A stretch of DNA of 64,000 bases from Methanosarcina horonobensis HB-1 = JCM 15518 (GTDB lineage: Archaea; Halobacteriota; Methanosarcinia; Methanosarcinales; Methanosarcinaceae): contig NZ_CP009516.1 of NCBI RefSeq assembly GCF_000970285.1, positions 1,653,036-1,717,035 of the forward strand, given 5' to 3'. The number at the start of each line of letters is the position of its first letter. Position 1 is the stretch's first letter. Under the pieces are notes generated by a model. It did not search any database, was not told the DNA's origin, and saw only the letters and a program-made list of their open reading frames with translations. Positions 9,706 through 17,897 of this stretch are shown piece by piece. Both the position numbers and the translations under genes were made by a program.

Positions 9706-9959
9706 CGTGGTATCATCTCTCCAATTTTGTATTCATTTTTCCGGGGCAGAAATTAATTCCTTCCCACATCCTTATCCTTTTTATTTTTTCTCCATTTGTG
9801 CCAGCAAAAGATAGAACAATTAAGCTCTCGCTGCCCTCTTTGAGAATTCTTCAACTTTTTCAGGTACGTTTAAATAATGGGCTTAAGTAAATATTATCCC
9901 TATTTAATTGTATTTATTTTATTAAGTTATATCTTTTATTCACATTCTCAAGGTTTTTT

Positions 9960-10997
9960 ATGAAAAAATTAAGCAACGTTCTCACAGTTCGCAGCACCAT
10001 GTTTGCTACAGTCTCAGTGCTGGTGATACTTGCCGCCCTGATAGCTATGGGACTTTTAACCCCCTTTATAGTCAGAGTCAGTACAGGAGAGGAAATCCTG
10101 CTTGATGCTGCCTATTTTAATCTGCGTGCAGCTCTGCCTACCCTTGCCCTTGTTATATTGCTTACCCTGTGCCTTCTGATCGGAAGTGCAGGAAAAAAAG
10201 AAAGCCTTATAGTTCTCGGGCTCGGGACTGCAGGTTCCGTACTTTCGGTTGCTTTTTCCCCGTTTTCAAGTTTGCCTGTCAATATCTCATTTCCGCTTCT
10301 GGCAGCAGCCTTTTTTGCGGTTATTTACAGGCTGCTTTCTTCTAAGGAGAAGACCCTGAAAGGAACTCTCCGGAAGACAGGTTCTCATATTGTTCATCTC
10401 GGAGTAGTCCTGCTTCTTATTGGAATCATTTTCAGTACCAGTATGAAACTTGAGGATTCTGCAGTGGTTCCTCTTGGCGAAGCAGGTACTTTCAAGTCCA
10501 TGGGTTACAGCATCCAGGTTACTGATATAACATCCGGGATTGAGGGAGAACCCTATGGAGGCTATTCGGGCTCTGCTTATGTGAGCACAATAAATTTTGA
10601 TGTATATAAATGGGGCCAGCCTTTTGACAGCGGGCAGATCCGATATATAAGTGATTTCAAGTGGCAGCAGTCCTATACTGAGACATATATTCATAGAGGA
10701 CTTCTGGAAGAACTTTTTGTCGCCCCAAAATCCGTAGATACAGAAGCCCAGACCGTGGAACTTTATGTCCGGAAGGTACCTTTCATGACTTCACTCTGGG
10801 GTGGGTTTTATTTGATGGTACTGGGTGTACTGGTTCTTTTCCTCTCGGATTACCTTGCAGGGAAAGAAAGTTCCAGGGAAGACAGTCTTTCTGGAACTCA
10901 TTCTTCCGAAAGAGGTTCTCAGGTAAATGAATACAAAAATGAAAACAAAAATAAAAGTGAAAGTAAAAAGAAGCGCGCTAGCAAAAAAAACGTATGA
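9960..10997 (+). CDS. CcmF C-terminal-half protein (cytochrome c maturation)
   Basis: 345 residues with membrane segments at ~15-40, 55-75, 85-105, 130-150 and 275-295, and an outside-facing loop between the last two. The pattern GSHIVHLGVVLLLIGIIFSTS is typical of the second half of CcmF, the heme-ligation component. The last ~45 residues are a low-complexity, very basic tail. The start ATG at 9960 follows an AT-rich, leaderless-looking region. The stop overlaps the next reading frame by four bases, and the next gene encodes the WWD-containing first half, so CcmF is split and in reversed order here. Confidence 0.8.
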   Translation: MKKLSNVLTVRSTMFATVSVLVILAALIAMGLLTPFIVRVSTGEEILLDAAYFNLRAALPTLALVILLTLCLLIGSAGKKESLIVLGLGTAGSVLSVAFSPFSSLPVNISFPLLAAAFFAVIYRLLSSKEKTLKGTLRKTGSHIVHLGVVLLLIGIIFSTSMKLEDSAVVPLGEAGTFKSMGYSIQVTDITSGIEGEPYGGYSGSAYVSTINFDVYKWGQPFDSGQIRYISDFKWQQSYTETYIHRGLLEELFVAPKSVDTEAQTVELYVRKVPFMTSLWGGFYLMVLGVLVLFLSDYLAGKESSREDSLSGTHSSERGSQVNEYKNENKNKSESKKKRASKKNV

Positions 10998-11020
10998 GAC
11001 GGTGTGCAGATGGTGATAGT

Positions 11021-12082
11021 ATGAATACTGGAATGGGACTCATCTGGATAGCTGGAGCTTCAGGGTTGCTTGCCTTTCTGACCTCCCTTCTTTATTTTTT
11101 AAGGCAGGACAGAAAATTCATGGTCCTTTCCGAAAAGCTGGAACTTGCAGGAGGACTGGGAATAGTACTCGCGATAATCCTGCTTGTCTACCACCTGCTT
11201 GGAGTGGACACACAATTCAGTTATGTTTTTCAACACTCCAGCACAGATCTTGCCTTGAAATTCAGATTTTCGGCACTCTGGGCAGGTCAGGAAGGGTCAT
11301 TTTTGATCTGGACAGGCTTTATCTTCTTAATGCTCACAGTCACGCGCTTCACAGGTGCAGGGAAAACGCTCAGGGAAACAGATCTCTTTGCCCTTATGAG
11401 GTCGGTTTCACTTTTTGTAGCCTCTATATTCCTGCTGCTTCTGGCACTGAAAAACCCTTTCTCAATGTATTATTTTACAGGGGCAGGAATGCCTGAAGTT
11501 ACGAACTGGAATCTTTTTGCAGAGCCCTTCGTTGTTTCTTACGGACAGGGCATGAATCCTCTGCTCAGGAACTTCTGGATGGCTATCCATCCTCCTCTCC
11601 TGTTCCTTGGCTATGCAGCCTTTACCCTTCCTTTTGCTGCTGCAATTTCAGGACTTGTCCTCAAGGACAGCAGGTGGTCAGAACTTGCAACAGGCTGGAT
11701 GCGTGTCTCCTGGCTCTTCCTTACTCTTGGAATCGGATTTGGAGCTTTCTGGGCATACGAAGTGCTTGGCTGGGGTGCCTGGTACTGGACCTGGGACCCT
11801 GTGGAGACATCTTCTTTGATTCCCTGGCTTACGGCAACAGCTTATCTGCATGCAAAATTCAGATTCCGCCATGAAGAATACGGTTTCATGCTTCCCATGC
11901 TTGCTCTTGTGTCTTTTATCCTGGTTGTTTTCTCTACCTTCGTTACAAGAAGCGGGCTGTGGGTATCTGTGCATTCCTGGCAGGACTTTACAACAGAAGG
12001 AATGGTTATTGCTCTCTTCCTGCTTATTCTTGCAGGTTCAAGCACGTTTCTTCTGGTCAGGAAATATTTTAGTGAGGATTAA
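11021..12082 (+). CDS. ccmF: CcmF N-terminal-half protein with WWD domain
   Basis: 353 residues from the preferred ATG at 11021 (an ATG at 10994 would add nine poorly conserved residues and overlap the previous stop). It has about nine membrane segments and the heme-handling WWD signature WGAWYWTWDPVETSS at ~residue 250. The conserved AIHPPLLFLGY lies at ~190. It belongs to the CcmF/CcsA family that delivers heme to apocytochrome c. Methanosarcina are known to make c-type cytochromes. No ccmABCE genes lie in the window, so partners must be elsewhere. Confidence 0.88.
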   Translation: MNTGMGLIWIAGASGLLAFLTSLLYFLRQDRKFMVLSEKLELAGGLGIVLAIILLVYHLLGVDTQFSYVFQHSSTDLALKFRFSALWAGQEGSFLIWTGFIFLMLTVTRFTGAGKTLRETDLFALMRSVSLFVASIFLLLLALKNPFSMYYFTGAGMPEVTNWNLFAEPFVVSYGQGMNPLLRNFWMAIHPPLLFLGYAAFTLPFAAAISGLVLKDSRWSELATGWMRVSWLFLTLGIGFGAFWAYEVLGWGAWYWTWDPVETSSLIPWLTATAYLHAKFRFRHEEYGFMLPMLALVSFILVVFSTFVTRSGLWVSVHSWQDFTTEGMVIALFLLILAGSSTFLLVRKYFSED

Positions 12083-13029
12083 TTTCGCGAAATCAGTGAA
12101 AAATGAATTTTCTAAAGGCGACTTGATATAGAACAGGTTCAGTGGGTTATACATAAAAGATTAGCAAGAAAATTAGCAAAGAAAATTAGAAAGGAAATTA
12201 GCAAGAAAATTAGCTGGAAAAGTCGAGTCCTGAAATTTTTAGCTTTCTTCAGCTATTTACTAGTTTTATTTTTTTCCGAGTCTTTTTATTTTTTCTCAAC
12301 TTTGCCCCAATTAGTCTCTTTCAGGAGAAAATCTCTTATGGATCGGGAAAGATGCTGCATATTTACCCGGTTTCTCAGGATAATTATCTGATCTGACTGG
12401 GATGAGAATATAAACATTTCTAAATTACTCTTGACGTTTTATTGTCCGGATTCTTTCCTTTAATTTTCTTGATCAGTACAATTATAATATCTTTGTTGTG
12501 ATCCCTTCAGGTTTTTATCCGACTGAAAGGATTATTATGCCTCTTCTGACTGATTATTTTTTTAAACGTGCTAATGTCGAGTGTGGGTGAAAGTTTTTCA
12601 ATTCCTTTTTAATATATACAACTTTAAATAGTATGAGTACATTATTAATTGTTGGAGATGAATAACCTTCTAATTATATACGTATATAGGTTTAATTACT
12701 GAACCTATACGTCTCTTCCCATCAATCTCATAAAACGGTTCTCTAGTAGTCGGTTATGAAAATTCACTTCGTTTGTTTTTAATAACCGGTTGTTGGACTT
12801 AAAACGCAAACAATCCGCTAGATTGCGAAAAAACGTTTTTTATTTAATTCAAAGTTTTAAAACGAGATAGGTTACCCTATAAATATATATATGGTGTAAT
12901 ACTTTGAAAGTTGTTGTTAGCTTTAACAGGTGATTGTGAAAGCTGCCTTTCAGGTTTGAGTAATAATTACCGTTGATATTCTTTAGCTGACAGATTAAAT
13001 TATAAAAATTGGAATATGAAGGGGTTATC
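12083..13029. other. Long AT-rich intergenic region with operator-like repeats
   Basis: About 0.95 kb without a coding ORF. Positions 12155-12215 hold a short degenerate tandem repeat built on aaaattagcaa. Inverted repeats at 12685-12709, 12751-12788 and 12867-12880 precede the regulator gene and are listed separately. A TATA-like run lies at about 12879-12892. Confidence 0.6.
12685..12880. promoter_or_regulatory. Cluster of inverted repeats upstream of winged-helix regulator
   Basis: An 8-bp perfect inverted repeat tataggtt/aacctata lies at 12685-12692 and 12702-12709. A second pair, cggttat/ataaccg, lies at 12751-12757 and 12782-12788. The motif recurs as ataggttaccctat at 12867-12880, directly before a TATA-like run. 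The shared ATAGGTT core and position suggest operator sites, perhaps for autoregulation. Inference. Confidence 0.45.
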
Positions 13030-13425
13030 ATGAAAGACTATGAAGTAAAAGTGCTGGACGAAAACGACCACATTTTTATTGAAACGTTACGGAATCTCGG
13101 AATGTCAAGAAACGTCGCCACAACTATGGCATATCTTATGAATGTCGACGAAGCTTCATCCCGTGAAATTGAAATTAGTACCGGATTGAGGCAGCCCGAA
13201 GTTAGTCTTGCAATGAGGCTCATGCGCAATCAGTCCTGGGTAAACGTACGTTCTGAAAAGAAACCCGGTAAAGGGCGCCCAATAAAGATCTATTCCCTCG
13301 CAGCCCCTGTTGATGAGATCATAAGCTATTATGAAGACAAAATCTACAAGGAATCTCAGGCAACGATCTCAGCAATTAAAAAACTGAAGGTTATGAGCAA
13401 AAAGGTGCCTCTTACTCCCAAGTAA
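13030..13425 (+). CDS. Winged-helix transcriptional regulator
   Basis: 131 residues. Residues ~20-95 form a winged helix: MAYLMNVDEASSREIEIST is the first part, and RQPEVSLAMRLMRNQSWV looks like the recognition helix. A basic wing EKKPGKGRPIKIY follows, then a helical C-terminus likely used for dimerisation. The pattern is that of TrmB/ArsR-like archaeal regulators; ligand and targets are unknown. AAGGGG precedes the ATG at 13030 with good spacing, so this start is preferred over an upstream one at 13009. Inverted repeats upstream suggest autoregulation. Confidence 0.8.
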   Translation: MKDYEVKVLDENDHIFIETLRNLGMSRNVATTMAYLMNVDEASSREIEISTGLRQPEVSLAMRLMRNQSWVNVRSEKKPGKGRPIKIYSLAAPVDEIISYYEDKIYKESQATISAIKKLKVMSKKVPLTPK

Positions 13426-13437
13426 AAGTCTTAAAAG

Positions 13438-13489
13438 GGTTAGTCCATAATGGCTGACAGTTCTTCCTGGAACTAACCATTATGGAAAT
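13438..13489 (+). terminator. Hairpin after the regulator gene
   Basis: ggttagt and actaacc form a 7-bp stem, and ccataatgg / ccattatgg form an overlapping 9-bp inverted repeat, just after the regulator stop. No strong T-tract follows. It could be a terminator or the outer edge of the neighbouring IS200/IS605 element. Confidence 0.35.
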
Positions 13490-13529
13490 CAAATCCTTCC
13501 GTGATTACTAATGGAGCGCAGAGGGTCAC

Positions 13530-14217
13530 GAATACCCCGTCCTTCAGGTCGGGGATGAAGTGAACCCTCGCCTCTTCGTTTTTTCACTTTAATTATCTAA
13601 ATCCTCACTTTTTTTGTAAAATAAGGTTTTTTTGGCACCATAACCAGAGGTGGTGCCAGCCACCTTTGGCTAGGATGTGATATAAGTTGGAATTACGCAG
13701 TTTTAGCCATGGCTATGGTCAGATTACTTACCACATCGTGTTGGTGCCTAAGTATCGATACAATATATTCTACAATAAGAGAATTAAAAAGGATTGCGAG
13801 TTGATTCTCAGTATAATTTGTGCTAAAAATGGCTACAAAATACATGCAATGGAAGTAGTAGATGATCATGTTCATTTGTTTCTTGAATTTCATCCAAGTA
13901 ATTCTCTGTCAGAGGTAATTCAGTATTTGAAAGGAGGTAGTTCTTACAGCTTATTCAAGCTTCATCCTGATCTTAAAAAACGATATTGGGGTGGAAATCT
14001 ATGGTCAAGTGGAAAGTTCTATCGATCCGTTGGAAACGTAACTGCTGATACAATTAAGCATTACATTAAAGAATCGCAAGGAAAACCGAGTGAAGAGTCT
14101 CGATTGCATAGGTTCATGAGATCCAAGCAAAGAAGACTTGATGATTTCTAATTACCAGAACAACCGGGCGGGCGGCCCGAAGCATACCCCATCCTTTAGG
14201 GTGGGGTGGCCGCCCGC
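13530..14217 (+). mobile_element. IS200/IS605-family element (tnpA only), approximate ends
   Basis: A tnpA gene is flanked by subterminal hairpins rather than inverted repeats, as expected for this family. On the left lies a ccccg/cgggg hairpin at 13535-13554. Two further hairpins lie at about 13634-13657 (ggcacca/tggtgcc) and 13658-13672 (agcc/ggct) before the start codon. On the right is a compound hairpin with a 10-bp outer stem (14168-14177 with 14208-14217) and an inner accccat stem. No tnpB lies beside it. Exact cleavage sites cannot be fixed by eye. Confidence 0.7.
13687..14151 (+). CDS. tnpA: IS200/IS605 Y1 transposase TnpA
   Basis: 154 residues, typical length. It is a single-strand transposase of the HUH/Y1 class: the HUH metal motif reads DDHVHLFLEF (~residue 58) and the nucleophilic tyrosine lies in IKHYIKESQ (~residue 125). 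GQITYHIVLVPKYRY is the usual N-terminal strand. It starts with TTG at 13687 behind AGGATGTGAT, a good ribosome-binding site. The gene is intact and could act in trans on the solitary IscB element at 40.4-42 kb. Hairpins in the leader may limit translation. Confidence 0.92.
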   Translation: MELRSFSHGYGQITYHIVLVPKYRYNIFYNKRIKKDCELILSIICAKNGYKIHAMEVVDDHVHLFLEFHPSNSLSEVIQYLKGGSSYSLFKLHPDLKKRYWGGNLWSSGKFYRSVGNVTADTIKHYIKESQGKPSEESRLHRFMRSKQRRLDDF

Positions 14218-14597
14218 AATTTGATTTACTCGTCCCTTCCATCTGTATAGTCTTTTTCTTTTGTTCTTTGATTTTCTTTGATTAGTTTCTCCTTCTCTCA
14301 GAGTCTCCTTCCTGATTTTTCAGATATTTCTCATAGTTTTCTTTCGACTCCTCAGATCCTTCTTTATATTCTCTTCAGCATCCTACTTTCCAATCGTTAA
14401 GAAATGGAGAAATAGTCTGCATTCAGGTTGTGTAAGTAAAAGATGAGAAAAGTTAAAAGGAAATCTAAGGGAAAAGCTGAGAAGTCTCTATATGAAAACT
14501 CTGCCTTAATAGAGTCCATATTACAGAACTAATATTTAGAAAAGCAATCTTTAAATCTATTCAAAAAGGGGGAAAAGAAGTTGTAATAAAGAAGGGA
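14218..14597. other. AT-rich gap between IS element and MoaD-like gene
   Basis: No gene seen. The region is pyrimidine-rich near the IS right end and otherwise featureless. Confidence 0.5.
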
Positions 14598-14616
14598 CCC
14601 TGCCCTTAAGGGCAGG
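14598..14616 (-). terminator. Terminator hairpin of the MoaD-like gene
   Basis: A perfect palindrome cctgcccttaagggcagg (14599-14616) immediately follows the stop codon of the minus-strand gene. On that strand it is followed by a T-rich run (TTCTTTATT). It probably ends the two-gene transcript. Confidence 0.65.
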
Positions 14617-14829
14617 TCAGCCACCTGTCACAACTTTAAGAATGGTTAGTTTATCAGAACTTATCGCCCCGTCAAGGGGAACAGCATTCCCTCCGTTTAA
14701 TACAAGTACTGTTTCCTGATTTATGTCCAGCGTATCAAGCAATTCTTCGTAGGTAACGGTTTCAGCTACTTCTACGGTCTGCTCGGAAATCTCTCCAGCT
14801 TGAATTGTTATGTGTATCTTTTTACTCAA
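14617..14829 (-). CDS. MoaD/ThiS-like (beta-grasp) small protein
   Basis: 70 residues with ubiquitin-like beta-grasp pattern (KIHITIQ, an acidic middle, LTILKVV) and a C-terminal Gly-Gly (VVTGG). This matches MoaD, ThiS and archaeal SAMP proteins, whose C-terminal glycine is adenylated and used for sulfur transfer or protein tagging. The start is TTG at 14829, overlapping the TGA stop of a 42-residue ORF upstream, so translation is probably coupled. No E1-like activating enzyme gene is nearby, so the pathway cannot be told. Confidence 0.8.
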   Translation of the reverse strand: MSKKIHITIQAGEISEQTVEVAETVTYEELLDTLDINQETVLVLNGGNAVPLDGAISSDKLTILKVVTGG

Positions 14830-14954
14830 TCTAATGATCCACCGCCGCTTACCTGAATTTCGTTTACAATTTCCTTTATTAACTTCTGCTCCAGTTCATA
14901 TTCTTTTCTGATTCCTTTTCTTTCTGCGTTTCTTTTCTGGAACTTTCCTGTCAT
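14826..14954 (-). CDS. Small basic 42-residue protein coupled to MoaD-like gene
   Basis: Starts with ATG at 14954 behind GGGAGAT and ends at a TGA that overlaps the TTG start of the MoaD-like gene. The product begins MTGKFQKRNAERKGIRKEYE, continues as a charged helix (LEQKLIKEIVNEIQ) and ends in a Gly-rich tail (SGGGSLD). No family recognised. Good ribosome-binding site, codon make-up and stop/start overlap support a real gene, possibly a partner or target of the beta-grasp protein. Confidence 0.6.
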   Translation of the reverse strand: MTGKFQKRNAERKGIRKEYELEQKLIKEIVNEIQVSGGGSLD

Positions 14955-15463
14955 GTTCAAATCTCCCTACGATCTTTCAGGTTTGCAACATAGTGGGTAT
15001 AATCTCTTCAAAGAGACTCTTTTGTCTTTTCGAGATGTATATCCAATAATTATAATGATTTTCTGTTTTAATTAACTTTTTGGTTGACAATTGTTTGGTT
15101 AACGTTTTCTTTATTTTCCGACGCTATAGCATCAATATATTTTTATTTATAATGAAATCTCGTTGTTAACATTGTGGCTAGTGTCATTTGGAACATTGAC
15201 ATAATAACTTCAAAACTTACTATCCGAAATAGGCATTAAGAATATTGATTGGAAATTGATATTTTTATAAAAAATCAGCATTTATTCATATTAAGTTTTA
15301 CTGCATATAACCTTTGATGATAGTTATGATTAAAAAGATAAATCGGAAAAAAATATGCAAGTTCGCGGAAAAAGTTAAATATTAAATAGAAAACAGCGGA
15401 AAAACGATTTAGTTCAATAGTAGGCAACTCAACGAATATGAGTGACTTGATTCAATGAATATA
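14955..15463. other. AT-rich intergenic region
   Basis: Contains the ribosome-binding site of the small-ORF/MoaD-like pair at its left edge and a weak inverted repeat near 15010-15045. Otherwise very AT-rich with nothing recognised. Confidence 0.5.
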
Positions 15464-15535
15464 TACATCAGCCGGGATTCGAACCCGGGTTCGAGCGTTG
15501 GCAACGCCCGGTGATGACCGCTACACTACTGATGT
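15464..15535 (-). tRNA. tRNA-Gly (GCC), copy 1
   Basis: Acceptor ACATCAG pairs with CTGATGT; the anticodon stem GGGCG/CGCTC encloses TTGCCAA, giving anticodon GCC. The T-arm CCGGGTTCGAATCCCGG is perfect. It is the last tRNA of the right-to-left order Val-Phe-Gly. Identical to the copy at 15846-15917. Confidence 0.93.
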
Positions 15536-15551
15536 GCTCTGTATTTATTTA

Positions 15552-15626
15552 TGGTGCCCAGACCCGGATTCGAACCGGGGACAACTGCCTCTTCAGGGCA
15601 GCGCTCTCCCACTGAGCTACCTGGGC
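15552..15626 (-). tRNA. tRNA-Phe (GAA) with encoded CCA, copy 1
   Basis: Acceptor GCCCAGG/TCTGGGC, anticodon stem CTGCC/GGCAG with anticodon GAA, D-arm AGCTCAGTGGGAGAGC, and an encoded CCA end at 15552-15554. Identical to the second copy at 15930-16004. Confidence 0.95.
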
Positions 15627-15705
15627 AGGTAGATTTGGAGTGTAATGGCAGGTAGTTTTGGAGGGTAATAACTGACTTAAATTAACTACCAGATTATGTT
15701 TAAAG

Positions 15706-15779
15706 TGGGCCCGCTGAGATTCGAACTCAGGACCTCCGCCATGTCAAGGCGACGTCATAACCGTCTAGACCACGAGCCC
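15706..15779 (-). tRNA. tRNA-Val (GAC), copy 1
   Basis: Acceptor GGGCTCG/CGGGCCC, anticodon stem TCGCC/GGCGG with loop TTGACAT giving anticodon GAC, and discriminator A. CCA is not encoded. Identical to the copy at 16143-16216. Confidence 0.95.
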
Positions 15780-15845
15780 TATATGTTTGTGTTTTATTCC
15801 TTATGACAAAAGAAGTGCTTGAAATAAGGACAACTAAAAAAGTTA

Positions 15846-15917
15846 TACATCAGCCGGGATTCGAACCCGGGTTCGAGCGTTGGCAACGCCCGGTGATGAC
15901 CGCTACACTACTGATGT
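15846..15917 (-). tRNA. tRNA-Gly (GCC), copy 2
   Basis: Second copy of the tRNA-Gly at 15464-15535, with the same flanking bases on its 5' side, showing that the tRNA block was duplicated in tandem. Confidence 0.93.
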
Positions 15918-15929
15918 GCTCTGTATTTA

Positions 15930-16004
15930 TGGTGCCCAGACCCGGATTCGAACCGGGGACAACTGCCTCTTCAGGGCAGCGCTCTCCCACTGAGCTACCT
16001 GGGC
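15930..16004 (-). tRNA. tRNA-Phe (GAA) with encoded CCA, copy 2
   Basis: Second copy of the tRNA-Phe at 15552-15626; the Gly-Phe spacer differs only by four missing bases (ttat). Confidence 0.95.
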
Positions 16005-16142
16005 AGGTAGACATAATACCACCAGATGACTCTTCAAGAATAAATCTTTAAAAGAAATGGCAGCATTTTCGTTTTTATTTTTCCAGAAAAAGCTCTGGAA
16101 AGATTTTAATTGATTTTTTGGCACATTTTTTAAGTTACTAAG

Positions 16143-16216
16143 TGGGCCCGCTGAGATTCGAACTCAGGACCTCCGCCATGTCAAGGCGACGTCATAACCG
16201 TCTAGACCACGAGCCC
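16143..16216 (-). tRNA. tRNA-Val (GAC), copy 2
   Basis: Second copy of the tRNA-Val at 15706-15779 and the first tRNA after the likely promoter at about 16280. Confidence 0.95.
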
Positions 16217-16580
16217 TCTACAATGTGTATTGCTTCCGTTTATCCCACGGAAGTGCAACACCATAGTACGCATCATCATTTATATAAGTTTTGGGTGGTT
16301 CGGGCTTTTTCTACTCGAATCAGTCCTCAGAAAATTAAAAATTTTACGGATGATTTAAAAAATTTTGATTCTGGCTTCGGTTTACCGGTTAATAATTGTA
16401 GATAATTGTAGTATGCCTACTCTGTGTCTGATCACTTCAAGTATCTCACGTGTTTCTTCTTACTTCCGTTTCTTTTCTCAGTATATTACTTTCTGTAGTT
16501 TGCGCAGGTTTATTATGCTATTAGCCCGGAGAACCTGTCTTCTAAAATAGAATGAATACAATATTTTCGCTGAGGGTAAC
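16217..16580. other. Divergent intergenic region between tRNA cluster and marker 16 gene
   Basis: Holds the tRNA TATA box near 16280 and the ribosome-binding site GAGGGT just before 16581. No other element was recognised. Confidence 0.5.
16279..16288 (-). promoter_or_regulatory. TATA box of the tRNA cluster
   Basis: On the minus strand the sequence aacttatataaatg lies about 65 bp upstream of the first tRNA-Val and is preceded by an A-rich stretch. It is the best archaeal TATA/BRE-like site in the gap between the tRNA cluster and the divergent marker 16 gene. Confidence 0.45.
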
Positions 16581-17897
16581 ATGAACGGAGCATCTGATAA
16601 TATAGAAGAACACAGGACAATTCCGGAAATTCAGGCAAAAATAGATGCTGGAGATGCAGTGGTCCTTACGGCTGAGGAAATCGCTGCAAGGATTAGTGCA
16701 GGGGATGAAATAGGGCTTGAAGATATCGATGTCGTAACTACCGCAACTCGCGGGATTATGAGCGGAACTTATGCCGTTCTCTCTTTCAAAGTCTCCGAAC
16801 CTGACTCTTTTATAAAGGCTTCCGAAGTCCTGTTGAACGGGGTGCCGGCAGTTGTTGGTCCCTGCCCCAATGAAAGACTTGGAGTTCTGGACCTTATTGT
16901 ACTCGGGACGGCTCACAGCATATCAGATCACCACTATGGAGGCGGGCATCTTTTCAGAGACCTGGTGGAAGGAAAGAATATTAAGGTTGATGTAACCACA
17001 AGCGAGGGTGACCGCTTCTCAGTGGAGACCAATCTTTCCAAAATCCCATTTGCCAGGCTTCACGCAACCAGGCATGCCTTCAAAAATTATCGGGCCTTCG
17101 TAAACCCAGGAAAAGAACCTGTTGAAACGATTTTCCACGCTCTCCCATTTGAAGGAGAGTTCAAAGAGATGACCTTCTGTGGCTGTGGGGAGTTGAATCC
17201 CATTGAAAACGATCCCAAGCTCGAGACAATCGGAATCGGGACAAGGGTACTTATCAATGGAGCCGAAGGGTTTGTTACTGGCCAGGGCACCCGCAGCGCT
17301 CCGGATAATCCCAATCTGACAGGTTTTGCAGATCTTCACGATATGGTTCCCGAGTATATGGGTGGCTTTATAACTTCAGCAGGACCTGAAATCATCAATA
17401 CCTGGGCAGTCCCTATCCCGGTTCTTAACAAGGGCATGCTTGAAAACATCTTCAAGCTGGACAGTCAGATCCCTCTCAAACTGGTGGACATTTCAGGCAG
17501 GATTCCTCTTTGCGAGATCACTTACGGGGATGTCTGGAATAACGCAGATCTGAATGTCAAGTACGAGCCAGAGAACTGCATTAACTGCGAGGTATGCTGC
17601 GTAGCTGAAGCCTGTCCTATGGGTGCCATAAGCAAAGGAGAAAACGGGGCTGAACACAAGCCTGAACTTTGCTTTAACTGCGGGCTCTGCATTTCAAGAT
17701 GCAGAGGGGAAGCTTTTAGCGCAAACCTCGGAACTGTTAGCTGTGGGGTCGGAGGCTGCCTCAGAGATGTCAAAGTAACCCTGCGTCAGTCTGACCGTGC
17801 CAGGGCAGTAAAAGCCGCGCAGGAACTCAAAGAACAGATTCTGACAGGGAAATTCAGGCTCACGGAACAGGTGGAAAAAATAATCTGGAGAGAGTAA
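16581..17897 (+). CDS. Methanogenesis marker 16 metalloprotein (DUF39 + 2 x 4Fe-4S)
   Basis: 438 residues. Residues ~10-340 are the DUF39/COG1900 domain, related to the proteins that make homocysteine from aspartate semialdehyde and sulfide: TATRGIMSGTYAVLSF, GPCPNERLGVLDLIVLGT, and conserved cysteines in MTFCGCGELNP. Residues ~345-390 hold two ferredoxin-like clusters (CINCEVCCVAEACP, CFNCGLCISRC). GAGGGT precedes the ATG. It converges with comDE and cysteate synthase, two coenzyme M enzymes, with a 398-bp gap. By analogy (aldehyde to thiol) it is a candidate for turning sulfoacetaldehyde into coenzyme M; that role is inference. Confidence 0.85.
   Translation: MNGASDNIEEHRTIPEIQAKIDAGDAVVLTAEEIAARISAGDEIGLEDIDVVTTATRGIMSGTYAVLSFKVSEPDSFIKASEVLLNGVPAVVGPCPNERLGVLDLIVLGTAHSISDHHYGGGHLFRDLVEGKNIKVDVTTSEGDRFSVETNLSKIPFARLHATRHAFKNYRAFVNPGKEPVETIFHALPFEGEFKEMTFCGCGELNPIENDPKLETIGIGTRVLINGAEGFVTGQGTRSAPDNPNLTGFADLHDMVPEYMGGFITSAGPEIINTWAVPIPVLNKGMLENIFKLDSQIPLKLVDISGRIPLCEITYGDVWNNADLNVKYEPENCINCEVCCVAEACPMGAISKGENGAEHKPELCFNCGLCISRCRGEAFSANLGTVSCGVGGCLRDVKVTLRQSDRARAVKAAQELKEQILTGKFRLTEQVEKIIWRE

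Noticed and set aside
15803-16051. 82-residue plus-strand ORF with PGFEPG motifs
   Set aside because: It is the antisense reading of tRNA-Gly and tRNA-Phe; RPGFEPG-type peptides are a known artefact of tRNA T-arms.
16142-16405. 87-residue plus-strand ORF
   Set aside because: Starts inside the antisense of tRNA-Val and runs into promoter sequence; no coding character.
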